From NCBI RefSeq assembly GCF_000429845.1, contig NZ_AUCQ01000006.1:186001-250000 (forward strand): a stretch of 64,000 nt of DNA, read 5' to 3'. The DNA is from Comamonas composti DSM 21721. GTDB lineage: Bacteria; Pseudomonadota; Gammaproteobacteria; Burkholderiales; Burkholderiaceae_C. The notes below the pieces were generated by a model. It made no database searches, was not told the DNA's origin, and was given only the letters and a program-made list of their open reading frames with translations. Both the position numbers and the translations under genes were made by a program. Of this stretch, positions 39,861 to 50,274 are shown one piece after another (positions within the stretch are counted from its first letter, which is position 1; each line of letters begins with the position of its first letter).

Positions 39861-40226
39861 TCAGAACTCGACAGGTTTCAGGTTGGGGGCAGTATGCCAG
39901 TGCACCAGGCCCCGGCTTTCGCTCAGGCCTATTTTGACCAGCCCGCCACGGCAGGGTCCGCCAGCGCAGGCACCGCTGTCGGGCGCATAGGCTGCGCCAT
40001 GGGTGGCGCACAAAAGCCAGCGTCCGCTGTCATCGAAAAATCGGTTGGGCTGATAGTCCATTTCCATGGCCACATGGCTGCAGCGATTCAGATACGCGTA
40101 GACCTGCCCTTCGAAGCGTATGGCAAATGCACGGCAGGCCTGCCCCGCATATACGACATCAAAGCCCCAGGCCAGGCCGCCTTCAAGCAGATCCTGGCTG
40201 GAGCACAAGAGGATTTCTTCACGCAT
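39861..40226 (-). CDS. Stand-alone Rieske [2Fe-2S] protein
   Basis: 121 residues. Both cluster-binding boxes are present: RCSHVAMEMDY and LLCATHGAAYAPDSGACAGGPC. No oxygenase domain or membrane anchor is attached, so it looks like a soluble ferredoxin-type electron carrier or regulatory subunit. One base separates its stop from the sppA start. Partner unknown. Confidence 0.9.
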   Translation of the reverse strand: MREEILLCSSQDLLEGGLAWGFDVVYAGQACRAFAIRFEGQVYAYLNRCSHVAMEMDYQPNRFFDDSGRWLLCATHGAAYAPDSGACAGGPCRGGLVKIGLSESRGLVHWHTAPNLKPVEF

Positions 40227-40301
40227 TCAAAATGCCAAAACCGAGCAGCATGCCTGCTTTGACTGACAGGCGCATGACGAACAACGCTTGTTTGCAGTCT
40301 C

Positions 40302-40357
40302 AGAGCGTGTTCATCTCTACGCAGGCGCTCCGCGAGGAGATCATGAACACGCTCTCA
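40302..40357. repeat. Family C short element at the gph 3' end
   Basis: AGAGCGTGTTCAT and ATGAACACGCTCT form inverted ends around about 30 bases (CTCTACGCAGGCGC ... CGCGAGGAGATC). This equals the two outer ends of the 268-base element at 50275-50542 with the inside deleted. The gph stop codon (40355-40357) lies in the element. Confidence 0.75.
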
Positions 40358-41026
40358 GCCATGAGCCAGCAGCCATTGATGCATATCCGCCACGGAATCC
40401 GAGATATGCAAAGGCTGCAAGGCCTCAAGCCCTTTACGTCCATGCGCGCCATAGGTCACGGCCAGGCTTGCACAGCCGGCATTGCGGGCCAGTTCCAGAT
40501 CATGCGTGGTGTCGCCAATCATGAGCAGGCGCTCAGGCTCGACGCCGAATTCAGCCATGAGCTCCTGCAGCATCAGCGGATGGGGCTTGCCTGCGGTCTC
40601 GTCGGCTGTGCGCGAGCCGTCGAACAGCCCCTTCAATTGAGGATCGCGCAGCGCATCATTGAGCCCGCGACGGCTTTTGCCCGTGGCCACGGCCAGCAGA
40701 TGGCCGCGCTCGCGCAGCTCGTGCAGCATGGGCAACACGCCTGCAAACAGGCTGATGTCATCCTGGTGCTTGAGAAAGTGGTAGCGGTAGCGGTTGCCGA
40801 GCTCGGGATATTTTTCGGGCGGCATATCGGGCGCTGCCCTGGCCAGGGCAGGCATCAGCGCCATGCCGATCACGTAGGCAGCAGCCTCGTCACTGGGCGG
40901 CTGGCCGCCCACATCGGCCACGGCCTGCTGTATGCATTTGACGATCAGGGCCGTGGAATCCCACAAGGTGCCATCCCAGTCGAAGGCGATCAGATCAAAA
41001 CGGCGAAATTTCGGAGCAACAGTCAT
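40355..41026 (-). CDS. gph: HAD-family phosphatase (phosphoglycolate phosphatase-like)
   Basis: 223 residues. HAD motif I is IAFDWDGTLWDS, motif II VATGKS, motif III around KPHPLMLQEL, and motif IV MIGDTTHDLELARNAG. Members remove phosphate from 2-phosphoglycolate or other small phosphates. Its start overlaps the rluC stop by ATGA. The last codon and stop come from a family C repeat. Confidence 0.9.
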   Translation of the reverse strand: MTVAPKFRRFDLIAFDWDGTLWDSTALIVKCIQQAVADVGGQPPSDEAAAYVIGMALMPALARAAPDMPPEKYPELGNRYRYHFLKHQDDISLFAGVLPMLHELRERGHLLAVATGKSRRGLNDALRDPQLKGLFDGSRTADETAGKPHPLMLQELMAEFGVEPERLLMIGDTTHDLELARNAGCASLAVTYGAHGRKGLEALQPLHISDSVADMHQWLLAHG

Positions 41027-42036
41027 GAATTCTTGGGTTCGAGAAATTGCAGAAGTTCCTGCGGCAGTTCGGCCAGCAGCTCCTTGCGCTCACCACTGGC
41101 CGGGTGCGTGAACTGCAGACGCCAGGCGTGGAGAAACATGCGCCTGAGGCCCAGTTTCTGCAGGCGGCGGTTGAGATCGAAGTCGCCATATTTGTCGTCA
41201 CCAACGATGGCATGGCCCTGGCTGGCCAGATGCACGCGGATCTGGTGCGTGCGCCCGGTCTTGATCGTAACCTCCAGCAGACTCATGGCTGGCAGCCCGA
41301 TCTCGGGCCGGGCCGCCAGCGTCGAGCGCACGCGCACCAGGGTGATGGAGCGCATGCCATCGGGGTCGTCGGCCGTGGTCACGCGCACGCGGCGTTCGCC
41401 GTCGGCCTGCAGATATTTATGCAGCGGCAGGTCGATGACCTTCTTGTTCGCAGGCCAACTGCCCTGGACCAGGGCCAGATAGGTCTTGCCGGTCTCGCGT
41501 TCGCGGAACTGATCCTGCAGATGCGTGAGCGCCGAGCGCTTTTTAGCGACCAGCAAGATGCCCGAAGTCTCGCGATCCAGCCTGTGCACCAGCTCCAGAA
41601 AGCGGCACTGAGGCCTGGCCTGGCGCAACTGCTCGATCACGCCAAAGCTCACGCCCGAGCCCCCATGCACGGCCACGCCGGCTGGCTTGACCAGGGCAAT
41701 CAGATGCTCGTCCTCGAGCAATGAGGGGAAGTCCTTGGCCGGCGCAGGACGCTCGGCCTTTTCCAGCACCCTGTCCGAGATGCGCACCGGCGGCACGCGC
41801 ACCACATCGCCTTCGGCGATACGGGTTTCGGCGCTGGCCCGGCCCTTGTTCACGCGCACCTCGCCGCTGCGGATGATGCGGTAGACATGGGTCTTGGGCA
41901 CGCCCTTGAGGTGGCGCAAGAGAAAATTATCCAGCCGCTGTCCGGCCGAGTCGGCGTCTACGTCGATGAGCCGCACGGCCGCCGCCGGGTTCGGGGTCAG
42001 GTTCTTTGACGGTTTGCCCTCTATAATGTGTTTCAC
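41023..42036 (-). CDS. rluC: 23S rRNA pseudouridine synthase RluC
   Basis: 337 residues from GTG 42036. I chose it because similarity to RluC begins at about KHIIEGKPSK; the frame stays open far upstream but is not protein-like. An S4 RNA-binding domain (GQRLDNFLLRHLKGVPKTH...) is followed by the synthase domain with catalytic Asp in VHRLDRETSGILLVAK, and GRTHQIRVHLA. It makes pseudouridines 955, 2504 and 2580 in E. coli. Divergent from rne, a pairing conserved in many proteobacteria. Confidence 0.94.
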   Translation of the reverse strand: MKHIIEGKPSKNLTPNPAAAVRLIDVDADSAGQRLDNFLLRHLKGVPKTHVYRIIRSGEVRVNKGRASAETRIAEGDVVRVPPVRISDRVLEKAERPAPAKDFPSLLEDEHLIALVKPAGVAVHGGSGVSFGVIEQLRQARPQCRFLELVHRLDRETSGILLVAKKRSALTHLQDQFRERETGKTYLALVQGSWPANKKVIDLPLHKYLQADGERRVRVTTADDPDGMRSITLVRVRSTLAARPEIGLPAMSLLEVTIKTGRTHQIRVHLASQGHAIVGDDKYGDFDLNRRLQKLGLRRMFLHAWRLQFTHPASGERKELLAELPQELLQFLEPKNS

Positions 42037-42631
42037 CTGTGCCGAGCTTTTTGTAAGTGGTTGATTCGCATGGAGTTTAGTCCAAACAGCCATTTCCCCC
42101 GCACAGGCAGGTCGATGCCACCCGGCGCCATACAAGTAATACAGCAGGAGAGAAGACCTGCAAGGTCTGTGTTGTACCGGGTTGTGGCTGACAAATTGAA
42201 ACACTGAATTACGGAATCTCAAGCTGGCAGAGGACGTGAGGCCCGGTGCCTCTGGCTGCCAGCGGATCAAAGCGAACATGTGGATTTTTTGGACATGGAT
42301 GATCGGGCTGTGGCACGGGAAAACTCCCGCTGCCCTGTCTGGCGTTGCTCCAAAACATCTCTTTTCCCCTGCGCAAAACAAGGAAAAACCCCTTGATCGC
42401 GCCTCTATCCTCGCTCTCGTCCCCTTGCCCTGGCCACCTTTGCTGACTTGATTTTTCATCAAGCCAGTCAGCACTGCGCTCAGGCCCCGGCGATTCCTTT
42501 TTGTTTCGATGCGTTAGTCCGGCGTCATGGCTCCATGAGAGCCTGTCTTTGGTCACGGAATCAAAGGCGTGCCGGTCTGGCTGCAAATCTGCAGGCCGAC
42601 ACGCCGTCAAAACGAATAAAGGATACGCATC
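42022..42631 (+). promoter_or_regulatory. Likely long rne leader with promoter inside the rluC 5' end
   Basis: 595 bases separate the rluC start from rne with no gene on either strand that I trust. A perfect plus-strand TATAAT lies at 42022-42027, within the first codons of rluC; a TTGACG at 42006-42011 is too close (10 bases) to be its -35. A hairpin AGACCT-GCA-AGGTCT lies near 42150-42170. RNase E is known to control its own mRNA through a long 5' leader in E. coli, and this region could do the same. Confidence 0.4.
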
Positions 42632-45600
42632 ATGAAACGGATGCTCATCAACGCCACCCAGTCCGAAGAGCGGCGTCTTGCCATTGTTGACGGCCAGAAG
42701 CTGCTCGACTACGAAATCGAAATCGAAGGCCGCGAACAACGCAAGGGCAATATCTACAAGGCCGTGGTCACCAGCGTGGAGAAATCGCTGGAAGCCTGTT
42801 TTGTCGACTATGGCGAGGACCGCAGCGGTTTCCTGCCCTTCAAGGAAATCTCGCGCCAGTACTTTTCCGAAGGCGTCTCGCCCAGCCAGGCGCGCATCAA
42901 CGACGTCATCCATGTGGGCCAGGAGCTCATCGTCCAGGTCGAGAAGGAAGAACGCGGCAGCAAGGGCGCGGCCCTGACCACCTTCATCTCGCTGGCCGGC
43001 CGCTATGTGGTGCTCATGCCCAACAACCCGCGCGGCGGCGGTGTGTCCCGGCGCATCGAGGGCGAGGACCGGGCCGAGCTCAAGGAGGCCATGGACCAGC
43101 TCGAGTATCCCAAGGGCATGTCCATCATCGCTCGCACGGCCGGCATCGGCCGCACGGCGCCCGAGCTCCAGTGGGACCTCGACTATCTGCTCAAGCTGTG
43201 GAGCGCCATCGACGGCGCAGCCAAGTCCGGCAAGGGCGCCTTCCTGATCTATCAGGAATCGAGCCTGGTGATTCGCGCCATCCGCGACTACTTCAACAAC
43301 GACATCGGCGACATCCTCATCGACTCGGACGACATCTATGAACAGGCCCAGCAGTTCATGCAGCATGTCATGCCCGAGCAGGTCTCGCGGGTCAAGCGCT
43401 ACCGCGACGATGCGCCGCTGTTCTCGCGCTTCCAGATCGAGAACCAGATCGAGTCGGCCTACTCGCGCACCGTGAACCTGCCCTCGGGCGGCGCCATCGT
43501 GATCGACCACACCGAGGCCCTGGTCTCCATCGACGTGAACTCGGCGCGCGCCATCAAGGGCAGCGACATCGAGGAAACCGCCACCCGCACCAACCTCGAG
43601 GCCGCAGACGAAGTCGCGCGCCAGATGCGCTTGCGCGACCTGGGCGGTCTGATCGTCATCGACTTCATCGACATGGAGGAGAGCAAGAACCGCCGCGAGG
43701 TCGAGCACCGCCTGCGCGATGCGCTGAGCCGCGACCGCGCACGCGTGCAGTTCGGCACCATCAGCAAGTTCGGCCTCATGGAGATGAGCCGCCAGCGCCT
43801 GAAGCCCGCGCTGTCCGAAGGCGCGCACATCAACTGCCCGCGCTGCGGCGGCTCCGGCCACATCCGCGACACGGAAAGCTCGGCCCTGCAGATCCTGCGC
43901 ATCATCCAGGAAGAGTCCATGAAGGACAACACGGCCGCCGTGCACTGCCAGGTGCCCGTGGAAGTGGCCAGCTTCCTGCTCAACGAAAAGCGCAGCGAGA
44001 TCACCAAGATCGAGCTCAAGCAGCGCGTGAGCGTGATCATGGTGCCCAACAAGTCCATGGACACGCCGCACTACAAGCTCGAACGTCTCAAGGTCGACGA
44101 TGTGCGCCTGGAATCCATGGAGTCCAGCTACAAGCTCGCCGAAGAGGTCGACGACGTGACCACCGTCACGCGCCGCTCGCAAGAGCCCACGAACAAGCAG
44201 ACCCCCATCATCAAGGGCGTGCTGCCCGACAGCCCAGCCCCCGTGGCCGAGCCCCGGCCCGAGGCCAAGCCGCGCCCTGCTGCTGCCCAGCCCGCCCGCC
44301 CCGTGCCGCCGCAAGCACCCGCTCCCGTGCGCGAGCAAGGCTTTTTTGCCTGGCTCAAGAGCTTCTTCGGTTTCGGCCCGGCGCCTGCCCCGGCAGCGCC
44401 CGTGCCCGCGCCTGCGGCCGCCGAACCGGCAGCACGTCGCGAAGCGCGCAACGACGGCCGTGGCCGCCGCGGCAACGCAGAGCGCGGCGAGCGCAGCCAT
44501 GAGCGCAATGGCGAGAGCCGCAACCGCCGCAGCAACGGCCGTGACGGCGAGCGCAATGGCCGCGACACCGAACGGGGCGAGCGCAACCACCGCGACACCG
44601 AACGTGCCGAGCGCGGCAACCGTGACGGCGAGCGCGGCAACCGCGAAGGCCGTGGCCGCGAGCGTGGCGAACGCAGCCGCGATACCGAAAACCGCCAGCC
44701 CATGGAAGCGGCGGCACAGAACGCCAGCCCCGAGCTGAACCAGGCCACGGAAGCCCGTGGCGAGCGCACACCGCGCGGCGAGCGTGCGGAGCGTGGCGAA
44801 GGCCGGCGCGAGCGTGGCGAACGCCAAGAACGCCAAGAACGCGGCGAGCGCACCGAGCGCCAGCCCCGTCCGCAGGCAGACGCTGCCGCTTCGGCCGACA
44901 ACCTGCAGCCCACGGCTCAGGCGACGGGTCAGGAAGAGCAGAACCAGGCCACCCCGGCCCCTGGCGAAGAACTGGCACCGCGCCAGCGCCGCTCGCGCGA
45001 CCGCTATGGCCGTGACCGCCGCGAACGCAAGAACCAGGAAGCCCAGCAGTCGGGCGAGGAGCAGACCGTCCAGCCCGCCGAGCAGCCGTCTGCAGAGCAG
45101 GATGCCCAGCAGCCTGCACGCCGCAGCTACTTCGATGCAGGAGCCCAGCCCCAGGACGCTCCCACGGCCGCCGAGCCCAGCCCGGTCGAGGCTGTCGCAC
45201 CCCAGGCCGCCGAGCCCGTGGCCGTGGCTGTGGCTTCACCAGAAGAGCCCGCAGCCCAAGCCCCGGTTGCTGTGGCTGCACCGGTTGCGCCTGAACCCGT
45301 AGCCGAGGCCGCACCCGTGATCGCCCAAGCCGAGCCGGCACCCGTGGCCGCGCCGCAGGAGCCGCAGCCCGAAGCCACGCCAGCCCTGCGCAAGGTGCAG
45401 ACCTACACGCTGCCCATCTCCGAGCTGCAGTCCCTGGCCTCGGCCTCGGGCCTGCAATGGGTGGGATCGGACCCGGACAAGGTGGCTGCGGTCCAGGCCG
45501 CGATTGCTGCCGAGCCCCGGCCCGTGCACGTGCCACGTGAGCGCGCCCCGATGATCGTGCTCGACGACGGCCCGCTGGTCCTGGTCGAGACGCGCAAGGA

Positions 45601-45679
45601 CTTGAGCGAGCTGCAACTGCCGTTCGAGCAGGCGGCTGCGATCGCGTCGGCGCCCGCGCCGTCCAGCCCGCAGGCCTGA
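42632..45679 (+). CDS. rne: Ribonuclease E
   Basis: 1015 residues. The endonuclease that leads mRNA decay and rRNA/tRNA processing. The catalytic half (about 1-510) has an S1 domain ([24 protein letters not shown]), the metal-binding Asp in [11 protein letters not shown] and in IVIDFIDME, and the Zn-link Cys pair in [10 protein letters not shown] (about 402/405). The C-terminal half is disordered: an Arg/Glu/Asn-rich RNA-binding stretch (about 600-740) and an Ala/Pro/Glu tail. AAAGGA precedes ATG 42632. A terminator follows. Confidence 0.98.
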   Translation: MKRMLINATQSEERRLAIVDGQKLLDYEIEIEGREQRKGNIYKAVVTSVEKSLEACFVDYGEDRSGFLPFKEISRQYFSEGVSPSQARINDVIHVGQELIVQVEKEERGSKGAALTTFISLAGRYVVLMPNNPRGGGVSRRIEGEDRAELKEAMDQLEYPKGMSIIARTAGIGRTAPELQWDLDYLLKLWSAIDGAAKSGKGAFLIYQESSLVIRAIRDYFNNDIGDILIDSDDIYEQAQQFMQHVMPEQVSRVKRYRDDAPLFSRFQIENQIESAYSRTVNLPSGGAIVIDHTEALVSIDVNSARAIKGSDIEETATRTNLEAADEVARQMRLRDLGGLIVIDFIDMEESKNRREVEHRLRDALSRDRARVQFGTISKFGLMEMSRQRLKPALSEGAHINCPRCGGSGHIRDTESSALQILRIIQEESMKDNTAAVHCQVPVEVASFLLNEKRSEITKIELKQRVSVIMVPNKSMDTPHYKLERLKVDDVRLESMESSYKLAEEVDDVTTVTRRSQEPTNKQTPIIKGVLPDSPAPVAEPRPEAKPRPAAAQPARPVPPQAPAPVREQGFFAWLKSFFGFGPAPAPAAPVPAPAAAEPAARREARNDGRGRRGNAERGERSHERNGESRNRRSNGRDGERNGRDTERGERNHRDTERAERGNRDGERGNREGRGRERGERSRDTENRQPMEAAAQNASPELNQATEARGERTPRGERAERGEGRRERGERQERQERGERTERQPRPQADAAASADNLQPTAQATGQEEQNQATPAPGEELAPRQRRSRDRYGRDRRERKNQEAQQSGEEQTVQPAEQPSAEQDAQQPARRSYFDAGAQPQDAPTAAEPSPVEAVAPQAAEPVAVAVASPEEPAAQAPVAVAAPVAPEPVAEAAPVIAQAEPAPVAAPQEPQPEATPALRKVQTYTLPISELQSLASASGLQWVGSDPDKVAAVQAAIAAEPRPVHVPRERAPMIVLDDGPLVLVETRKDLSELQLPFEQAAAIASAPAPSSPQA

Positions 45680-45693
45680 TCCACGGCATGCGC

Positions 45694-45717
45694 AACAGGG
45701 GCCCGACGGCCCCTGTT
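45694..45717 (+). terminator. Intrinsic terminator after rne
   Basis: AACAGGGGCC (45694-45703) pairs perfectly with GGCCCCTGTT (45708-45717) around CGAC, followed by TTGCGTTTT. It lies 14 bases past the rne stop. Confidence 0.9.
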
Positions 45718-45811
45718 TGCGTTTTGGCCCTTGCTCACGCAGGCCTTGCCGGCCCTACCTATACTGCCAGCGAGCCGTTTTTTCACCTTTGCCCAGGAGT
45801 CTTTCGACCTC

Positions 45812-46597
45812 ATGCTGCTGCTACTGTCCCCCGCCAAATCGCTGGACTACGAAACGCCGCTGCCGCCCGCTCTCGCACACACGCTGCCGGTCTTCAGCCA
45901 GCAGCCGCTGGAGCTGATCGATGTTCTGCGCCGCCAGTCGCCCCAGCAGCTGGCCGGGCTCATGAGCATCAGCGACAAGCTGGCCGCGCTCAACGTGGCG
46001 CGCTATGAGGCCTTCGAGCCCGAGTTCACCGAAGCCAACTCGCGCCAGGCCCTGCTGGCCTTCAACGGCGATGTCTACGAAGGGCTGGACGCACACAGCC
46101 TCCAGGCCAAGGAGCTGGACTGGGCCCAGAAGCACCTCCTGATCCTCAGCGGCCTGTACGGCGTGCTGCGCCCCCTGGACCGCATGCAGCCCTACCGGCT
46201 GGAGATGGGCACGCGCCTGCAGACGGCGCACGGCAGCAACCTCTATCAGTTCTGGGGCAGCCAGATTGCCGAGCACCTGAACCAGCGCCTGCAGGAGCTG
46301 CCCCAGAGCCAGCGCCTGATCGTCAACCTCGCATCCCAGGAATACTTCAAGTCCGTGGACCTCAAGTGCCTGCAGGCACCGGTGCTGGACTGCGTTTTCG
46401 AGGATTTCAAGAACGGCGCCTACAAGATCATCAGCTTTCATGCCAAGCGTGCGCGCGGCCTCATGGCACGCTTTGCCATACAGCAGCGTGCGCGCAGCGC
46501 GGCCGATCTGCAGGCCTTCGACCTCGAAGGCTATGCGCTGGCTGCGGCCTCGTCCACACCGCAGCGCCTGGTGTTCAGGCGCAAGCTGTCCGACTGA
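45812..46597 (+). CDS. yaaA: Peroxide stress protein YaaA (DUF328)
   Basis: 261 residues from ATG 45812 (MLLLLSPAKSLDYETP). Further signatures: ALLAFNGDVYEGLDA, LLILSGLYGVLRPLD, PYRLEMGTRL and VNLASQEYFKSV. In E. coli YaaA lowers free iron during H2O2 stress. Stands between rne and the hydroxylase gene. Confidence 0.95.
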   Translation: MLLLLSPAKSLDYETPLPPALAHTLPVFSQQPLELIDVLRRQSPQQLAGLMSISDKLAALNVARYEAFEPEFTEANSRQALLAFNGDVYEGLDAHSLQAKELDWAQKHLLILSGLYGVLRPLDRMQPYRLEMGTRLQTAHGSNLYQFWGSQIAEHLNQRLQELPQSQRLIVNLASQEYFKSVDLKCLQAPVLDCVFEDFKNGAYKIISFHAKRARGLMARFAIQQRARSAADLQAFDLEGYALAAASSTPQRLVFRRKLSD

Positions 46598-46670
46598 TGG
46601 TCTGACAGCGCCCCCGGGCGCTCCATCAGGCCCTTGAAGAACCAAAGCGGCGGCCGCCGCCCTGCATGCC

Positions 46671-47528
46671 ATGAGCTCTCAAGAAACCCAGCCCTCTTCA
46701 GACCAGCCTCTTGCCACCGGCCTCACGCCCGAGCTCATGCAATGGGTGAGCGAGCAAAGCGCTGCCGGCAACACGCCAGCCCAGATGCTCAGCGCCATGC
46801 TGGCCGTGGGCTGGAGCGAAGAGCTGGCGCGCAAGGCCTTGAACCTGCCGCCACCGCCTGCAAACCCGCCTGCAGCCATGCCCGAGCCCGACCTGGCTGC
46901 ACAGCCCTGCACGCTGGACCTCGGTGACCGCCAGGTCCACCTCCTGGCCAGCATCGACCATCCGCGCGTGCTCGTCCTCGGCAACCTGCTGTCGCACGAC
47001 GAATGCCAGGCCATCATCGATGCCGCCCAGCCCCGGCTGGCGCGCTCGCTGACCGTGGCCACGCAAAGCGGCGGCGAGGAAGTCAACGCCAGCCGCACCA
47101 GCCAGGGCATGTTCTTTCAGCGCGGCGAGAACGAGGTCGTGCGCCGGCTCGAGCAGCGCATTGCGCGCCTGCTGCGCTGGCCCGTGGAAAACGGCGAAGG
47201 CCTGCAGGTGCTGTGCTACGGCCCGGGCGCCGAGTACAAGCCGCATCACGACTACTTCACCCCCGGCGAGCCCGGCACGCCCAGCCTGCTCGCACGCGGC
47301 GGCCAGCGCGTGGCCACGGTGGTCATCTACCTCAACGAGCCCGAGGGCGGCGGCGGCACGACCTTTCCCGAGATCGGCCTGCAAGTCGTGCCGCGCCGCG
47401 GCAATGCGGTGTTCTTCAGCTACGAACGGCCCGATCCGGCCACGCGCACCCTGCATGGCGGCGCCCCCGTGCAGGCCGGCGAGAAGTGGATTGCCACCAA
47501 GTGGCTGCGCGAGCGCGAGTTCGACTGA
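46671..47528 (+). CDS. Prolyl 4-hydroxylase-like 2-oxoglutarate/Fe(II) oxygenase
   Basis: 285 residues. An N-terminal helical segment (about 18-60) precedes the double-stranded beta-helix oxygenase domain. Fe ligands: His192 and Asp194 in YKPHHDYF, and His262 in TLHGGAP; Lys272 in EKWIATKW should bind 2-oxoglutarate. SRTSQGMFF and VIYLNEPEGGGGTTFPE are typical of the bacterial P4Hc group. The target protein is unknown; some bacterial relatives modify translation factors. Confidence 0.9.
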   Translation: MSSQETQPSSDQPLATGLTPELMQWVSEQSAAGNTPAQMLSAMLAVGWSEELARKALNLPPPPANPPAAMPEPDLAAQPCTLDLGDRQVHLLASIDHPRVLVLGNLLSHDECQAIIDAAQPRLARSLTVATQSGGEEVNASRTSQGMFFQRGENEVVRRLEQRIARLLRWPVENGEGLQVLCYGPGAEYKPHHDYFTPGEPGTPSLLARGGQRVATVVIYLNEPEGGGGTTFPEIGLQVVPRRGNAVFFSYERPDPATRTLHGGAPVQAGEKWIATKWLREREFD

Positions 47529-47565
47529 GCCCCGCCGCAGCGACCCAGAAGCCAACTATTTTGAT

Positions 47566-47641
47566 AGCTGCTTGCGCTTGATACATATGGATTTCAGATT
47601 GATTTCCACCTGAAACCCATATGTACCAAGCGCTGGCAGCT
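47566..47641. repeat. Family A palindromic repeat (long nested form) before queF
   Basis: Outer arms AGCTGCTTGCGCTTG / CAAGCGCTGGCAGCT enclose inner arms TACATATGG / CCATATGTA and TTTCAG / CTGAAA. Almost the full 76 bases can fold into one hairpin, between the hydroxylase stop and the queF start. Confidence 0.85.
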
Positions 47642-47659
47642 CCTTGTTTGATTGTGCAC

Positions 47660-48505
47660 ATGAACACTCCAGAACAATCCCAGCTGGGCAAGAGCTCGGC
47701 CTATGTCGACACCTATGATGCAGGCCTGCTGTTTCCCCTGCCGCGCGCGGCCAAACGCGCCGAGATCGGCGTGGGCAGCACGGCACCGTTCTTCGGCGCC
47801 GACCTGTGGACCGGCTATGAGCTGTCCTGGCTCAACCTGCGCGGCAAGCCGCAGGTGGCCCTGGCCCAGTTCACGATTCCCTGCGAAACGCCCCAGCTCA
47901 TCGAGAGCAAGTCCTTCAAGCTCTACCTCAACAGCTTCAACAACACGCGCCTGGCCGATGCTGGCGAAGTCAAGGCGCGCCTGCGCGCCGACCTCAGCGA
48001 AGCCCTGTGGCGCGGCCAGGCGCCGGGTGCGAGCATGGGGCTGAACCTCGTGCTGCAGGAACAGTTCGATGCCCAGGCCGTGCACGAACTCGACGGCCAG
48101 CTGCTCGACCGGCTGGATGTGGAGTGCACGCACTACACGCCCGCGCCCGAGCTGCTGCGCGCCGACCACGATGCCCCGCCCGTGAGCGAGACCCTGGTCA
48201 GCCATCTGCTCAAAAGCAACTGCCTGGTCACGGGCCAGCCCGACTGGGGCAGCGTGCAGATACGCTACAGCGGCGCGCAGATCGATCAGGCCGGCCTGCT
48301 GCAATACATCGTGAGCTTTCGCAACCACAACGAATTCCACGAGCAATGCGTGGAGCGCATCTTCATGGACCTCTGGACGCGCTGCCGCCCGCTCAAGCTC
48401 GCGGTCTACGCGCGCTACACACGCCGCGGCGGCCTGGACATCAACCCCTTCCGGACCAGCCACCCCGGCGCCCTGCCGCCCAACGTACGCAGCGCGCGCC
48501 AATAG
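47660..48505 (+). CDS. queF: NADPH-dependent 7-cyano-7-deazaguanine reductase
   Basis: 281 residues from ATG 47660; an upstream in-frame ATG (47621) lies inside a repeat and is not used. Bimodular type as in E. coli. The catalytic Cys188 and Asp195 are in [13 protein letters not shown], and the substrate-binding Glu is in [10 protein letters not shown]. It reduces preQ0 to preQ1 for queuosine. queE and queD lie 14 kb downstream; queC is not in the window. Confidence 0.97.
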   Translation: MNTPEQSQLGKSSAYVDTYDAGLLFPLPRAAKRAEIGVGSTAPFFGADLWTGYELSWLNLRGKPQVALAQFTIPCETPQLIESKSFKLYLNSFNNTRLADAGEVKARLRADLSEALWRGQAPGASMGLNLVLQEQFDAQAVHELDGQLLDRLDVECTHYTPAPELLRADHDAPPVSETLVSHLLKSNCLVTGQPDWGSVQIRYSGAQIDQAGLLQYIVSFRNHNEFHEQCVERIFMDLWTRCRPLKLAVYARYTRRGGLDINPFRTSHPGALPPNVRSARQ

Positions 48506-48608
48506 GCGCGCGCCCGGTCAGACGAGGGCATCGTTCCCCGCCAAAGAGACAGAAGAAAGCCGCGCAGCGGCTCAGAACGTGTTTACGTTCACAGGGGGCT
48601 TCCTCCCC

Positions 48609-50168
48609 CTAGCCCATGGAGAACACCTCGAGCGACCGCTCCAGCGTGCGTGCGTTCTGGCTCAGGGAGTTCGCGGCCGCCGCCGACTGCTCGACCAGGG
48701 CCGTGTTCTGCTGGGTCATGGCATCGAGCTGGGCCACGGCCGCATTCACCTCGGCAATGCCCTGGGACTGCTCGCGCGTGGCCTCGCTGATCTCGTGCAC
48801 CAGGGAGCTCACGCGGTCCACGGCCTGAACCAGCCCCTGCATGGTCTGGCCTGCGCCCAGCATGCGCTCATGGCCCTGGTTCACGCCCTGCACCGAGCCC
48901 GCGATCAGCACCCCGATCTCCTTGGCCGCCGCCGCGCTGCGCTGGGCCAGGGCGCGCACCTCGGCAGCCACCACCGCAAAGCCACGGCCCTGCTCACCCG
49001 CACGCGCGGCTTCCACGGCCGCATTGAGCGCCAGCAGGTTGGTCTGAAACGCGAGCCGCTCGATCACGCCCACGATCTCCTCCATGCGCCGCGACGAGGC
49101 CTTGATCTGCTCCATGGCCCGGCCCACCTCGTCCATGGACTGGCCGCCCTGGCTTGCGGCTTCGCGGCTGTGGTCGCTTTCCCTGGCCATGCGCTGGGCC
49201 GTATCTGCAGTCTGGGCCACCATGCCTGCGATCTGCTCCATCGAGGCCATGGTCTGCTCCAGGCTGCTGGCCTGGCTCTCGGTACGGCCCGCCAGATCCT
49301 GCCCGCTCTTGGCGATCTCGCGCGCCGTCGCGGAAAAGCCGCTGACCTGGCTGCGCGCATCGCCAACCACGGCGCGCAGATTGATCTGGATCTGCCTGAG
49401 CCTTTGCATCAGCGCCCCTTCCCGGCCCTCACGCCCCTGCGCTGGCGGCGAATTCAGCTGACAGCTTGCGATCTCCGCTGCAAAGCGGCTGGCCTGCTCC
49501 AGCTCGCCGAGGCAGCGGCGGTGAAAGCGCCACAGCACCAGGGCCGAGCCCAACACCAAAGCGCCCAGGCGCCAGCCCAGGCCCACGCCCGCAGGCAGCT
49601 CGACGGCATCCGGCACCAGGGTCAGCAGCGCCACCAGGCCCAGCAGGCAGGCCATGCGCAGCACCAGACTCATATCCCCGAGCTTTTGCAGCGCGCCCCT
49701 GAGCCCGCCATGCCTGAGCCGACCTGCGCTCAGGCTCAGCCCCGGGCGCCCGGCATCGGCCTCGGCACGCATGCGCGCATACAGGGCCTCGGCGGCATCG
49801 ACCTCGGCAACCGCAGGCTTGGAGCGCACGGACAGATAACCGCGCGGCTTGCCCCCGCTCACAATGGGCGTGACGTTGGCCCGCACCCAGTAGTGATCGC
49901 CGTTCTTGCGCCGGTTCTTGACCAGGGCCGTCCACGGATGACCACGCGCAATCGTGCGCCACATGTCCTTGAAGGCCAAGGCCGGCATATCGGGGTGACG
50001 GATCAGGTTGTGCGGCTGACCTATGAGCTCGTCATAGGTGAAGCCGCTGACCTCGACGAAGGCCGGATTGCAATGTGTGATCTCGCCTCGGGTGTTGGTG
50101 ACCGATACCAGCAACTCATGCTCTGGATAGTCATAGCTGCGCTGACTGATGGGCAGGTTGGCGCGCAT
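48609..50168 (-). CDS. PAS-domain methyl-accepting chemotaxis protein (Aer-like)
   Basis: 519 residues from ATG 50168, which follows AAGGAG. A PAS domain (about 20-120: [31 protein letters not shown]) like that of the Aer redox receptor is followed by two helices (about 180-230) and a signalling domain with the hairpin tip [25 protein letters not shown]. Such receptors sense the energy state and bind CheW/CheA at the membrane. No other chemotaxis gene is nearby. Confidence 0.93.
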   Translation of the reverse strand: MRANLPISQRSYDYPEHELLVSVTNTRGEITHCNPAFVEVSGFTYDELIGQPHNLIRHPDMPALAFKDMWRTIARGHPWTALVKNRRKNGDHYWVRANVTPIVSGGKPRGYLSVRSKPAVAEVDAAEALYARMRAEADAGRPGLSLSAGRLRHGGLRGALQKLGDMSLVLRMACLLGLVALLTLVPDAVELPAGVGLGWRLGALVLGSALVLWRFHRRCLGELEQASRFAAEIASCQLNSPPAQGREGREGALMQRLRQIQINLRAVVGDARSQVSGFSATAREIAKSGQDLAGRTESQASSLEQTMASMEQIAGMVAQTADTAQRMARESDHSREAASQGGQSMDEVGRAMEQIKASSRRMEEIVGVIERLAFQTNLLALNAAVEAARAGEQGRGFAVVAAEVRALAQRSAAAAKEIGVLIAGSVQGVNQGHERMLGAGQTMQGLVQAVDRVSSLVHEISEATREQSQGIAEVNAAVAQLDAMTQQNTALVEQSAAAANSLSQNARTLERSLEVFSMG

Positions 50169-50274
50169 GAAGACTCCTTGGATATGGGCTTTTTGCTCCA
50201 ACGCCATATTTAACATCGCAGCTTCTTTGGCAAGCCGCACAAAAGCAGCCGTCCAGGCCGCCTGTTCAGGTCTT

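Noticed and set aside
42006..42027. TTGACG plus TATAAT as a consensus rne promoter
   Set aside because: The spacer is only 10 bases, too short for sigma-70; only the -10 is kept as a candidate.
42209..44836. An 875-codon open frame on the minus strand opposite rne
   Set aside because: It mirrors the codon bias of rne in a high-GC genome; its product is low-complexity Ala/Val/Leu/His-rich and has no domain. rne on the plus strand is certain.
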